A stretch of 64,000 nt of DNA. It comes from Streptomyces profundus. Its GTDB lineage: Bacteria > Actinomycetota > Actinomycetes > Streptomycetales > Streptomycetaceae. The stretch is taken from the NCBI RefSeq assembly GCF_020740535.1, contig NZ_CP082362.1, positions 5,949,501 to 6,013,500 of the forward strand, given 5' to 3'. Below, in pieces: positions 1 through 12,000 of this stretch (position 1 is its first letter; each line of letters opens with the position of its first letter). The notes beneath the pieces were generated by a model. That model did not search any database. It was not told where the DNA came from and saw nothing but the letters and a program-made list of their open reading frames with translations. The position numbers and the translations under genes were made by a program.

Positions 1-55
1 CCGCCGCCGAACCCCCGGAGCCGGCCTCGTCGCAGGTGAAGTACCCCGAGGTCAT
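1..55 (-). CDS. Possible divergent gene, 5' end only
   Basis: On the minus strand an ATG at 55-53 opens a reading frame that runs out of the left edge of the window (18 complete codons, beginning MTSGYFTCDEAG). Almost all its third positions are G or C, as expected for an actinomycete gene, and the regular composition stops exactly at this ATG. The next 130 bases are irregular, as in a promoter region. No good Shine-Dalgarno sequence precedes it. The third positions coincide with those of a plus-strand frame, so coding strand cannot be settled from composition alone. No function can be assigned from so few residues. Confidence 0.3.
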   Translation of the reverse strand, partial: MTSGYFTCDEAGSGGSAA

Positions 56-66
56 GGCCGAAACGG

Positions 67-94
67 CTAGGGGCCGTAGGGGGCCCGCTAGGGG
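67..94 (+). promoter_or_regulatory. Direct repeats CTAGGGG / GTAGGGG / CTAGGGG
   Basis: Three heptamers lie in direct orientation: CTAGGGG at 67-73, GTAGGGG at 76-82 and CTAGGGG at 88-94. The two exact copies start 21 bp apart, about two helical turns, and end directly at the proposed -35 box. This placement suits an activator site. CTAGGG resembles one half of the operators of PAS-LuxR regulators of polyketide clusters, but the inverted second half is missing, so the match is only suggestive. Confidence 0.35.
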
Positions 95-123
95 TTGGCC
101 GCGCCTGGGGCGATTCATAGAGT
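95..123 (+). promoter_or_regulatory. Candidate sigma-70-type promoter of the PKS operon
   Basis: TTGGCC (95-100) and TAGAGT (118-123) fit -35 and -10 elements of the main sigma factor, with a 17-bp spacer. The expected start point would be near 130, giving a leader of roughly 55-60 nt before the GTG of PKS1. It is the best promoter-like pair I could find in the 187 bp upstream of the first PKS gene. Weak matches of this sort are common in GC-rich DNA. Confidence 0.35.
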
Positions 124-131
124 CCGATTCG

Positions 132-146
132 GTCGCATGCTGCGAC
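132..146. promoter_or_regulatory. Perfect palindrome GTCGCA-TGC-TGCGAC
   Basis: Two perfect 6-bp arms (132-137 and 141-146) flank TGC. The palindrome sits at the predicted transcription start, 42 bp before the PKS1 start codon, where a repressor operator would be expected. The binding protein cannot be named from the sequence. Confidence 0.35.
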
Positions 147-169
147 GAGTTCCGCGACTGCGAGAACTC
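147..169 (+). promoter_or_regulatory. Leader hairpin upstream of the PKS1 ribosome binding site
   Basis: GAGTTC (147-152) pairs with GAACTC (164-169). Inside them CGC (153-155) pairs with GCG (160-162) around a GACT loop, giving a 9-bp stem with one bulged A (163). The hairpin abuts the preceding palindrome and ends 8 nt before the GGAGG at 178-182. It could act on the RNA as a leader structure or on DNA as a second operator. No poly-U tract follows, so it is not a typical terminator. Confidence 0.3.
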
Positions 170-187
170 CCCTGAGCGGAGGTCCAC

Positions 188-3020
188 GTGGCACACGTAT
201 CGGACATGGCGGGGCCGGAGTCGACAGTCGGGGCCAGGGACGCGATAGCAGTCGTCGGCATGGCGTGCCGGCTGCCCGGCGCACCCGACCCCGCCGCCTA
301 CTGGTCGCTGCTCCGCGACGGTGCCAGTGCCATCGGCGACGCCCCCGCCGACCGCTGGGACCCCTCCGCCCGTGTCCGACGCGGCGGGTTCCTCGACCAG
401 GTGGACCGCTTCGACCCCGCCTTCTTCGGGATCTCGCGCCGCGAGGCCACGATGATGGACCCGCAGCAGCGCCTCACCCTCGAACTCGCCTGGGAGGCAC
501 TGGAGAACGCCGGCATCGCCCCCGACACCCTCGCCGGCAGCCGCTCAGGCGTCTTCGTCGGCGCCATCTGGGACGACTACGCCACCCTCGCCTACCAGCG
601 GGGAGCCGACGCGCTCACCGCCCACAGCCTCACCGGCCTCCAGCGCGGAGTCATCGCCAACCGCGTCTCCTACACGCTCGGCCTGCGCGGCCCCAGCATG
701 ACGCTCGACACCGGCCAGTCGTCCTCGCTCGTCGCCGTCCACACCGCGGTGGAGAGCCTGCGCGGCGGCGAGTCCACCCTCGCCCTGGCCGGCGGCGTCA
801 ACCTCATCATCTCCCCGCACAGCACCACAGCGCCCGCCCGCTTCGGCGGCCTGTCACCCGACGGCCTCTGCTACACCTTCGACGAGCGCGCCAACGGCTA
901 TGTGCGCGGCGAAGGCGGCGGCATCGTCGTGCTCAAGACCCTGGCGGCGGCCCGCGCCGACGGCGACCGGGTGCTCTGCGTCATCCGGGGCAGCGCCGTC
1001 AACAACGACGGCGGCGGCGACAGCATCGGCAGCCCCCACCAGGCCGCCCAGGAAGAGGTCATCCACCTCGCCCACACCCGCGCCGGCGTCACCCCCGACG
1101 AGGTGCAGTACGTCGAACTCCACGGCACCGGCACCAGAGCCGGCGACCGGGTGGAGGCCGCCGCCCTGGGCGCCGCCCTCGGCACCCGCCGCGCCGTGCC
1201 GCTCCCCGTCGGCTCGGCCAAGACCAACGTCGGCCACACCGAGGGCGCCGCCGGCATCACCGGCCTGCTCAAGGGCATCCTCGCCATCCTGCACCGCGCC
1301 CTGCCGGCCACGCTCAACCACCGCACCCCCGGCGTCCCCCTCGAAGCGCTCAACCTGCGGGTGGTCACCGAGACCACGCCCTGGCCCCGGCCCGACGCCC
1401 CACTGATCGCCGGCGTCAGCTCGTTCGGCGTCGGCGGCACCAACTGCCATCTGGTCCTCGAAGAGGCCCCGCCGACCGCTCCGGAACCTCCCGTGCCCGC
1501 CCGCGAACCGGCGCCGCCGGTGGCTGTGTCGGTGTCGGCGCACGGCCAGGCGGCGCTCCGTGCCCAGGCCGCCCGACTGCGGGACCATGTCGACGCCTCC
1601 CAGGACCCGCGGCCGATCGACTACGGGTTCAGCACGACGACCACCCGATCCCCGCTCGCCACCCGTGCCATGGTTCTGGCTGGGGACCGGGATGGTCTGG
1701 TGGCTGGTCTTGAGGCGTTGGCGGATGGCCGTTCGGCGGCCGGGGTGGTGCGGGGTGTGGTGGGGGAGGAGTCGGAGCGGTTGGCGTTTCTCTTCTCGGG
1801 TCAGGGGAGTCAGCGGTGCGGTATGGGGCGGGAGTTGTATGGGGCGTTTCCGGTGTTCGCGGACGCCTTCGACGCGGTCTGTGATCGGTTCGAACTGCCG
1901 GTGTGTGAGGTGGTGTTCGGGGATGACGCGGCGACGTTGAATCGGACGGAGTTCACTCAGGCGGGGTTGTTCGCCGTCGAGGTGGCGTTGTTCCGGTTGC
2001 TGGAAGCCTGGGGGGTGCGGCCGGAGTTCTTGGCGGGGCATTCGATTGGTGAGATCGCCGCCGCTCATGTGGCGGGGGTGTTGTCGTTGGACGACGCGTG
2101 CGCTCTGGTGGCGGCTCGGGGTCGGTTGATGGGTGCGTTGCCCGAGGGTGGCGCGATGGTGGCGGTGCAGGCGGCGGAGGCCGAGGTGGTGCCGCTGTTG
2201 ACCGAGGGTGTGGATATCGCGGCGGTCAACGGGCCTGATTCGGTGGTGCTGTCGGGTGATGAGGCGGCCGTGGTGGAGTTGGCGGGGCGGTGGAAGCACA
2301 AGCGGCTTTCCGTCAGCCACGCGTTCCACTCGCATCTGATGGACCCGACGTTGGACGCGTTCCGCGCGGTCGCGGAGACGCTCACGTATCACCCGGCTCG
2401 GATTCCGGTCGCGGGGCAGCCCGTCCAAACCGACGCGGACTACTGGGTGCGGCATGTCCGGGAGGCCGTCCGTTTCCACGACGGGGTGGAGTGGCTGCGC
2501 GCACAGGGCGCGACCTCGTTCCTGGAGATCGGCCCCGACGCGGTGCTCTCCGCCATGGCGGATGGCGTGCCGGCGTTGCGGAAGAGCCGCCCGGAACCCG
2601 AGGCGCTGCTCACCGCCCTTGCCACCGTGCACACCCGGGGCGTCGCACTGGACTGGCACGCCTACTACTCGGGCACGGACGCCCGCCGCGTCGAACTGCC
2701 CACCTACGCCTTCCAACGCGAGCGCTACTGGCTCGGAGAGTCGGCACCCCAGCAGCCGGCGCCCGACGTGGAGACGGCCGACGCCACCGGCCTGACCCAG
2801 GCCGAGGCCCTGCGACTCGTCCGCGAGCAGGCCGCGTTGGTGCTGGGCGCTGCCGGCCCCGCCGCCATCCCCAGCGACCGGACGTTCCGCACGCTCGGCT
2901 TCACCTCGTTCATGGGCGTCGACCTCTGCGGCGTGCTCAGCGCGGCGACCGGCCTGCGGCTGCCCAACACCCTGATCTTCGACCACCCGACGCCCGAAGC
3001 CGTCGCCGAACTGCTCTCCG
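188..3020 (+). other. Loading module: KSQ-AT(malonyl)-ACP
   Basis: The KS-like domain has TGQSSS with Gln177 replacing the condensing Cys, while His312 (HGTGT) and His350 (GHTEG) remain. This is the KSQ signature of a decarboxylase that turns malonyl-ACP into the acetyl starter. The AT has GHSIG (Ser619) and HAFH (711-714), both typical of malonyl-CoA. The ACP (about 2800-3020) carries its phosphopantetheine Ser907 in the variant motif GFTSF instead of GFDSL. The Ser is present, so function is expected, but losing the Asp is unusual. The AT sequence from about 1667 is nearly identical in DNA to the AT of module 12. Confidence 0.92.
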
Positions 3021-6000
3021 GCACACCCGCCACCGCGCGGACGGTTGCGGAGTCGTTGGCGGTGGTGGGTGATGAGGAGCCGGTGGCGGTGGTGGCGATG
3101 GGGTGTCGGTTCCCTGGTGGGGTGCGGTCGCCTGAGGAGTTGTGGGAGTTGGTGTTGGGGGAGGGGGACGCGATCTCTGGTTTCCCGACTGATCGTGGTT
3201 GGGATGTTGAGGGTTTGTTTGATCCGGAGCCTGGGGTGGCGGGGCGGTCGTATGTGCGGGAGGGGGGTTTTCTGCATGACGCGGCGGAGTTCGATGCGGG
3301 GTTCTTCGGTATTTCGCCGCGTGAGGCGTTGGCGATGGATCCGCAGCAGCGGTTGTTGTTGGAGACGTCGTGGGAGGCGTTCGAGCGGGCGGGTATTGAT
3401 CCGGGGTCGTTGCGGGGCAGTCGGACGGGGGTCTTTGTCGGGGCGATGACGCAGGACTACGGGCCGCGTCTGCATGAGGCGTCGGAGGACTTCGGCGGGT
3501 ATCTGCTGACCGGCACCACCGGCAGCGTCGCCTCGGGACGGCTGTCGTACATCTACAGCTTCGAAGGCCCGGCCATCACGGTGGACACCGCCTGCTCCTC
3601 GTCGCTGGTCGCCCTGCACCTGGCCGCGCAGGCACTGCGGCGCGGCGAGTGCGACCTCTCCCTCGCCGGTGGTGTGACGGTGATGTCCAACCCCGGCATG
3701 CTGGTCGAGTTCTCGCGCCAGCGCGGCCTCGCGCCTGATGGGCGGTGCAAGCCGTTCGCCGAGGCGGCCGACGGCACCGCCTGGGGTGAGGGCGCGGGGA
3801 TGCTGGTGCTGGAGCGGTTGTCGGACGCGCGGCGCAACGGGCATCCGGTGCTTGCGGTGCTGCGCGGTTCGGCGGTGAACCAGGACGGTGCCTCGAACGG
3901 GTTGACGGCGCCGAACGGTCCTTCTCAACAGCGGGTGATCCGGCAGGCGTTGGCGTCCGCCGGGCTGTCCGCTTCGGATGTGGACGCGGTGGAGGCGCAT
4001 GGCACGGGCACCCGTCTGGGTGACCCGATCGAGGCGCAGGCGCTGCTGGCCACCTACGGGCAGGACCGGGATCCCGAACGTCCGTTGTGGTTGGGGTCGT
4101 TGAAGTCGAACATCGGTCACACGCAGGCCGCCGCCGGTGTCGCGGGTGTGATCAAGATGGTGATGGCGCTGCGGCACCGGGCGCTGCCCAAGGTCCTGCA
4201 CTTCGATCGGCCGTCGTCCCATGTGGACTGGTCGGCGGGGGCCGTGGAGCTCCTCAGCGAGACCCGTCCCTGGGAGTCGGATGGTGTGCGGCGGGCGGGT
4301 GTGTCGTCGTTCGGGGTGAGTGGGACGAACGCGCATGTGATTGTGGAGGAGGCGCCCGAGGCTGTTGAGGTTGCGGTGTCGCGGTCCGTGGGTGTGGTGC
4401 CGTGGGTGTTGTCGGGGCGTTCGGTGGGTGCGGTGCGGGAGGCTGCTGGTCGGTTGGCGTCGGTGGACGCTGATGTTGCCGATGTGGCGTTCTCGTTGGC
4501 GGGGCGTTCGGTGTTCGAGCATCGGGCCGTGGTGGTGGGTGGGGATCGTGCGGGGTTGGCGGCGTTGGCTTCGGGTGTGCCGGCGGCTTCGGTGGTGTCG
4601 GGTTCCGTTGGTGCTGTCGGTGGTGGTGTGGTGATGGTTTTCCCTGGTCAGGGTTCGCAGTGGTTGGGGATGGCGGCGGGGTTGTGGGAGTCGTCCTCGG
4701 TGTTTCGGGAGTCGATGCTGGCGTGTGGTGAGGCGCTGGGGCCCTTTGTGGAGTGGGATCTTGAAGTAGTTCTCGCTGATGAGGGGTTGTTGTCGCGGGT
4801 TGATGTGGTGCAGCCGGTGTTGTGGGCGGTGATGGTGTCGTTGGCGCGGGTGTGGGAGTCGTTTGGTGTGGTGCCTTCTGCGGTGGTGGGTCATTCGCAG
4901 GGGGAGATCGCGGCTGCGGTGGTGGCGGGTGGGTTGTCTCTTGGGGATGGTGCGCGGGTGGTGGCGTTGCGGTCGCGGTTGATCGCTGGCCGGCTCGCCG
5001 GTGGTGGTGGGATGGTGTCGGTGCCGCTGCCGGTGGATCAGTTGGAGTTGCCGGTGGGTGTGTCGGTTGCGGCGGTGAACGGTCCGAACTCGGTGGTGGT
5101 GGCCGGTGAAGTGGCCGGTCTGGAAGCGGTGTTGGGGTCGGTTGAGCGGTCTCGTCGTATCGCCGTGGACTATGCCTCGCACTCCGCTCAGGTGGAGGTG
5201 ATCCGGGACGAGCTGCTCGATGTGCTGGCGCCGGTATCCCCGCAGTCCGGTCGGGTGCCGTTCTATTCGGCGCTGACGGGCGGCCTGATCGACACGGCGG
5301 GGTTGAACGCGGCGTACTGGTTCGAGAATCTGCGGAACACGGTCGACTTCCAGGGCGCCACGAAGGCGCTGCTCGCGGACGGGTTCAGCACCTTTGTCGA
5401 GGTGTCCGCCCACCCGGTCCTTGGCGTTGGCCTGCGGGAGACGGTGGAGGACGCAGGGGCCGAGGCGGTGGTGTTGGGCACGTTGCGGCGTGACCAGGGT
5501 GGTATGGAGCGGATGCTGCTCTCCCTCGGCGAGGCGTTCGTCAACGGCGTGGACGTGGACTGGGGGTTGAGCGGGCGGCGGGTCGAGCTGCCGACCTACC
5601 CGTTCCAACGTCAGCGGTTTTGGCCCGAGTTCGCCCCCGCCGAACAGGAAGCCGTCGACGGCGAGTTCTGGGAGGCGGTGGCGCGTGGTGAGTTGGGGCT
5701 GGATGAGGAGGCGTTGCGGGCGGTCACGGCGTGGCGGGATGGGCGGGAGCGGCGTTCGGTTCTTGACGGGTGGCGTTACCGGGTGCAGTGGAAGCCGATC
5801 GGCGACCCCGTAGCCCAACCCCTCACCGGCACCTGGTTGCTCATCGGCGGCGACGAACGGTATGCCGCCGCTCTCGAATCGCGCGGCGCACGCGTGGTGA
5901 CGGAGCCCGAGGACGGCATCGCTGCGGTGCTCACCGTCGACCCGTCTCCGGCCGCCGTCGTGGAGTTGCTGCGCGCCGAAGCCGGGCCGCGCGTGTGGTG

Positions 6001-9000
6001 CCTGACCCGTGGAGCCTGGGCGGCGAACCCCGAACGGGCCGCCGTGTGGGGGATCGGCCTGGGCGCCGCGTTGCAGCTGCCCGAGCGCTGGGGCGGCCTG
6101 GTCGACATCGAGGGACTTGACGACGACCGCGCGTTGCACCGACTCGCGGCCGTTCTCGGCGGCGACGAGGACCAGCTGGTCATCCGCCCGTCCGGCGTCT
6201 TCGGCCGGCGGCTTGAGCGTGCCGGCAGCGCCAGGCCGGGGACCTGGTCGCCCAACGGCACCTGCCTGGTGACCGGCGGCACCGGCGCCCTGGGCGGGCA
6301 TGTGACGCGGTGGCTGGTCGGTCAGGGCGCGCGACGGATCGTGCTGGCGAGCCGGCGCGGCGGCGAGGCGCCCGGCGCCGCCGAACTCCACGCGGAGTTC
6401 GGCGAGATGGTCTCGTTCGCGGCCTGCGACATGTCGGATCCGGACGCGGTCGCCGAGCTGGTGAACGGCATTCCCGACCTCGATGTGGTCGTGCACGCCG
6501 CAGGCGTGGGCGATCACGGGGCGATCAGCGATCTCACCCCCGAGCGCGTCGAAGCGGTGCTGGCGCCGAAGGCCAACGCCGCCTGGTATCTGCACCAGGC
6601 GACGAGGGAACGGGAGTTGAGCGCCTTTGTGCTGTTCTCCTCCGGGGCCGGCGTCTGGGGCAGCGCCCAACAGGGCGCCTACGGGGCGGCGAACGCCGTG
6701 CTGGACGCCCTGGCGGCGCACCGCCGCGCACTCGACCTGCCCGCGACCTCCGTCGCCTGGGGTTCCTGGGGCGGCGAGGGCATGGCCGCTGAGCTGGCGG
6801 ACGCGGAACAGTGGGCCAGGCTGGGCGTGGTGCCGATGCCGCCCGAACTGGCCGTCGCGGCCCTCGGCCAGGCGCTCGCCGCCGACGAGACCTCCATCGT
6901 CGTCGCCGATATCGACTGGGCCCGCTTCGCGCCCGCCTTCACCATCGCCCGCCCCAGCGCGCTGCTCTCGGCGTTCGCGGAGCCGGACGAGACGACGACG
7001 TCCGGCCCTGCCGCCGAACGCGGGGAGCTGGCGGCCCGACTGGCCGGTCTGTCCGAGCCCGAACAGCACGCCCTCGTCCTGGAGTTGGTCCGCTCGCACG
7101 CGGCGGCCGTGCTCGGCCACACCGGTGTGGACGGTGTCCGAGCCGACCAGGCGTTCCGCAGCGTCGGGTTCGACTCGCTGACGACCGTCGAACTGGTCAA
7201 GCAGCTGTCGGCGGCAGCCGGGCTGCGGCTGCTGCCGAGCGCGGTCTTCGACCATCCGACGCCGAACGCGCTGGCGGGCTTCCTCCGCACCCAGGCCCTC
7301 GGACTGAGGGTCGAGGTGGTTGCGGAGTCGTTGGCGGTGGTGGGTGATGAGGAGCCGGTGGCGGTGGTGGCGATGGGGTGTCGGTTCCCTGGTGGGGTGC
7401 GGTCGCCTGAGGAGTTGTGGGAGTTGGTGTTGGGGGAGGGGGACGCGATCTCTGGTTTCCCGACTGATCGTGGTTGGGATGTTGAGGGTTTGTTTGATCC
7501 GGAGCCTGGGGTGGCGGGGCGGTCGTATGTGCGGGAGGGGGGTTTTCTGCATGACGCGGCGGAGTTCGATGCGGGGTTCTTCGGTATTTCGCCGCGTGAG
7601 GCGTTGGCGATGGATCCGCAGCAGCGGTTGTTGTTGGAGACGTCGTGGGAGGCGTTCGAGCGGGCGGGTATTGATCCGGGGTCGTTGCGGGGCAGTCGGA
7701 CGGGGGTCTTTGTCGGGGCGATGACGCAGGACTACGGGCCGCGTCTGCATGAGGCGTCGGAGGACTTCGGCGGGTATCTGCTGACCGGCACCACCGGCAG
7801 CGTCGTCTCCGGACGGCTGTCGTACATCTACAGCTTCGAGGGACCCGCGGTCACCGTCGACACCGGTTGTTCCTCCTCCCTGGTGGCGCTGCACCTGGCG
7901 GCGCAGGCGCTGCGGCGCGGCGAGTGCGACCTCTCCCTTGTCGGCGGCGCGACGGTCATGGCGTCGCCCGGCGTGTTTGTCGAGTTCTCGCTCCAGCGCG
8001 GGCTGGCGGCCGATGGGCGGTGCAAGCCGTTCGCCGAGGCGGCCGACGGCACCGCCTGGTCGGAGGGAGCCGGCGTGCTGCTCGTCGAACGTCTCTCCGA
8101 CGCCCGACGCAACGGGCATCCGGTGCTTGCGGTGCTGCGTGGGTCGGCCGTCAACCAGGACGGCGCGTCCAACGGTCTCGCGGCGCCGAACGGTCCGTCC
8201 CAACAGCGGGTGATCCGGCAGGCGTTGGCGTCGGCGGGGCTCACGACCGCCGATGTGGACGTGGTGGAGGCGCATGGCACGGGGACGACGCTGGGCGACC
8301 CGATCGAGGCGCAGGCGCTGCTGGCCACCTACGGCCAGGACCGCGATCCCGAACACCCCGTGTGGTTGGGGTCGTTGAAGTCGAACATCGGCCACACCCA
8401 GGCGGTGTCCGGCCTCGCTGGCGTGATCAAGATGGTGATGGCGCTGCGGAACGGGACGCTCCCGAAGACGCTCCATGTGGACGCGCCGTCGCAGCATGTG
8501 GACTGGTCGGCGGGGGCCGTGGAGCTCCTCACCGACAGCCGTCCCTGGGAGTCGGACGGCGTGCGGCGGGCGGGTGTGTCGTCCTTCGGCATCAGTGGGA
8601 CGAACGCGCATGTGATTGTGGAGGAGGCGCCGGAGGTTGGCGATGTTGCGGTGTCGCGGTCCGTGGGTGTGGTGCCGTGGGTGTTGTCGGGGCGTTCGGT
8701 GGGTGCGGTGCGGGAGGCTGCTGGTCGGTTGGCGTCGGTGGACGCTGATGTTGCCGATGTGGCGTTCTCGTTGGCGGGTCGTTCGGTGTTCGAGCATCGG
8801 GCCGTGGTGGTGGGCGGCGATCGTGCGGGGTTGGCGGCGTTGGCTTCGGGTGTGCCGGCGGCCTCGGTGGTGTCCGGCTCTGCGGTGGGTGCTTCCGGTG
8901 GTGGTGTGGTGATGGTTTTCCCTGGTCAGGGTTCGCAGTGGTTGGGGATGGCGGCGGGGTTGTGGGAGTCGTCTCCGGTGTTCCGGGAGTCGATGCTGGC

Positions 9001-12000
9001 ATGTGGCGAGGCGCTGGGGCCCTTTGTGGACTGGGATCTTGAGGTGGCTCTCGCTGATGAGGGGTTGTTGTCGCGGGTTGATGTGGTGCAGCCGGTGTTG
9101 TGGGCGGTGATGGTGTCGCTGGCGCGGGTGTGGGAGTCGTTTGGTGTGGTGCCGTCTGCGGTGGTGGGTCATTCGCAGGGGGAGATCGCTGCCGCTGTGG
9201 TGGCGGGTGGGTTGTCTCTTGGGGATGGTGCGCGGGTGGTGGCGTTGCGGTCGCGGTTGATCGCTGGCCGGCTCGCCGGTGGTGGCGGGATGGTGTCGGT
9301 GCCGCTGCCGGTGGATCAGTTGGAGTTGCCGGCGGGTGTGTCGGTTGCGGCGGTGAACGGTCCGAACTCCGTGGTGGTGGCCGGTGAAGTGGCCGGCCTG
9401 GAAACGGTGTTGGCATCCGTTGAGCGGTCTCGTCGTATCGCCGTGGACTATGCCTCGCACTCCGCTCAGGTGGAGGTGATCCGGGACGAGCTGCTCGATG
9501 TACTGGCGCCGGTCGCGCCCACGTCCGGTCGGGTGCCGTTCTATTCGGCGCTGACGGGCGGCCTGATCGATACCGCCGGGTTGAACGCCGCGTACTGGTT
9601 CGAGAATCTGCGGAACACGGTCGACTTCCAGGGCGCCACCCAGGCGCTGCTCGCGGACGGGTTCAGCACCTTTGTCGAGGTGTCCGCCCACCCGGTCCTC
9701 GGTGTTGGCCTGCGGGAGACCGTGGAGGACGCGGGCGCGGAGGCGGTGGTGTTGGGCACGTTGCGGCGTGACCACGGTGGCATGGAGCGGATGCTGCTCT
9801 CCCTGGGCGAAGCCTTCGTCAACGGCGTGGACGTCGACTGGGGGTTGAGCGGCAAGCTGGTCGAGCTGCCGACCTACCCGTTCCAACGTCAGCGCTACTG
9901 GCCCGAGTTCACCTCCGCGCAGTCGGTTGATCTCGGGGCCGCCGGACTGGAGGCGACCGGGCATCCGCTGCTCGGTGCGGCCGTCACGCTCGCCAATGGC
10001 GATGGCCTGATCCTCAGCGGCCGGCTGTCGCCCGGCGCACAACTGTGGCTGGCCGACCATGTCATCGGCGGCACGCCCCTGCTGCCGGCCACGGCCCTCC
10101 TCGACCTCGCTCTGCACGCCGGCGCCCAGGTCGGTTGCGATCTCGTCGAAGAGCTGACGCTGGAGAGCCCGCTCGCGCTCACCGACCAGAACGGCCCGCA
10201 GATCCAGGTGTCCATCGGAGGGCCCGACGAATCCGGCCGCCGTCCGTTCGTTCTCTACTCGCGCACCGACGACCTCGCCGACTGGACCCGGCGGTGCGGC
10301 GGCACCCTGGCGGCCGGCGGCCCGGAGCCGTCTGCCGAGCTCACCGTCTGGCCGCCGAAGGACGCCGATCCGCTCGCGCTGGACGGCCTGTACGACCGCA
10401 TGGCCGACCAGGGCATCGACTACGGGCCCGCGTTCCACGGCCTGCGGGCCGCCTGGCGCCACGGGGACGATCTGTTCGCCGAGATCGACGAGCAGCCCCA
10501 GGCCGACGGATACGCGCTGCACCCGGCCCAGTTGGGCACCGCACTGCATCTCCTCACCCTGCGGGAGCGGGAGGGCGCGGCCGGCCCGATACGGATGCCG
10601 TTCGCCTGGACCGACGCCCGTCTGCACGGCAGTGGCGTCGGCGGGTTCCGGGTGCGGCTCTCACCGGTCGGGGACGGCGTGATGTCGCTGCTCGTCGCCG
10701 ACGGCACCGGCGCCCCGGTCGCCACCATCTCCTCGATGACGCTGCGCCCGGCCACCGAGGCGACCGGGATGAGCGCCCTTGAGTCGCTCTACCGCGTGGA
10801 GTGGACCGCCCTGGAGGAGTCCGTCCGGCCCGAGTCCCTTCGCTGGGGCGTGCTGGGCGCGGACGACCGCAAGTTGGGCGCTCTGCTGGAGTCCGCCGGG
10901 ATACCGCTGGTCTACCATCCCGATCTCGCCTCGCTCACCGAGGTGCCGGACGTCGTGTTCCTGCCTCTTCCCGGCACCGTCGCTGGGGACGTTCCCGGCG
11001 CGGTCAGGTCCGTGCTGGCCTCGGTGCTGGCGTCGGTCCAGCAGTGGGTGGCCGACGCGCGGTTCGCGCGGGCCCGGCTGGTCGTCGTGGGACGAGGGGT
11101 CGAGGAGGATCCGGCCCAGGCCGCCGCGTGGGGGCTGGTCCGTTCCGCGCAGCGGGAACACCCGGACTCCGTGGTGCTGCTCGACATCGCGGACGGCGCC
11201 GACGGTGTCGCCGGCTCAGTCCTGGCCGCCGCTCTCCGCTCCGGTGAGCCCGAACTCCTGGTCAGGACGGACACCGTGCTGGTGCCCCGGCTGACCCGCG
11301 CGTCAGCCCCGGAAGGCGACGTCCGGCTGACCGGCACCGTGCTGGTGACCGGCGCGAGCGGCGGCCTGGGCATGGCGGTGGCCCGGCACCTGGTCCAACA
11401 GCACGAGGTGCGCGGCCTGGTCCTGGCCAGCAGGCGCGGCGAGACGTTCGCCCCGCTGGCCGCCCTCGCCGAGGAACTCAGGGCGCTGGGCGCGGAGGTG
11501 GCCGTCCCCAGGTGCGATGTCTCCGACCGGGCGCGGCTGCGGGAGCTGCTCGACGGCGTTCCCGATCTGACGGCCGTCGTGCACACCGCAGCCGTGCTCG
11601 ACGACAGCACCATCCAGCTGGCCACCGCCGACCGACTCGGCCGGGTCCTCGCGCCCAAGGCCGAGGCCGCGATCCACCTGCACGAGCTGACCGAACACCG
11701 CGACCTGGCCGCCTTTGTGATGTTCTCCTCGATCGGCGGCAGGCTCAGCGGACTCGGCCAGGGCGGCTACTCGGCGGCCAACGCCACGCTGGAGGCCCTC
11801 GCCCACTACCGGCGGGCACGTGGCCTCCCCGGCACCGCCCTGGCCTGGGGCCTGTGGGCGGACGAGGGCGGCATGGCCAGCCGCCTGGACGACGTGTCGA
11901 TGCACCGGCACAGCCAGTCGGGTATCGCCGCGCTGTCCGTGGCGGAGGGCCTGGCCCTCTTCGACGCGGCGGTCGCCACCGAGGACGCGGTACTCGCCCC

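Noticed and set aside
36..248. Small plus-strand frame upstream of and overlapping PKS1
   Set aside because: It starts without a ribosome site, overlaps the first 60 bases of PKS1, and its product is Arg/Gly-rich with no family features.
854..10627. Very long open frame on the minus strand opposite PKS1 (and similar ones opposite PKS2-4)
   Set aside because: These arise because biased third positions in GC-rich coding DNA suppress stops on the opposite strand. They consist of Arg/His/Pro/Gly-rich low-complexity protein without domains, and the plus strand has complete PKS motifs.
10770..11300. Possible enoylreductase between DH and KR in module 2
   Set aside because: The segment is only the non-catalytic structural half of the KR (LYRVEWT to the TGASGGLG core), with no ER NADPH motif and not enough length for an ER.
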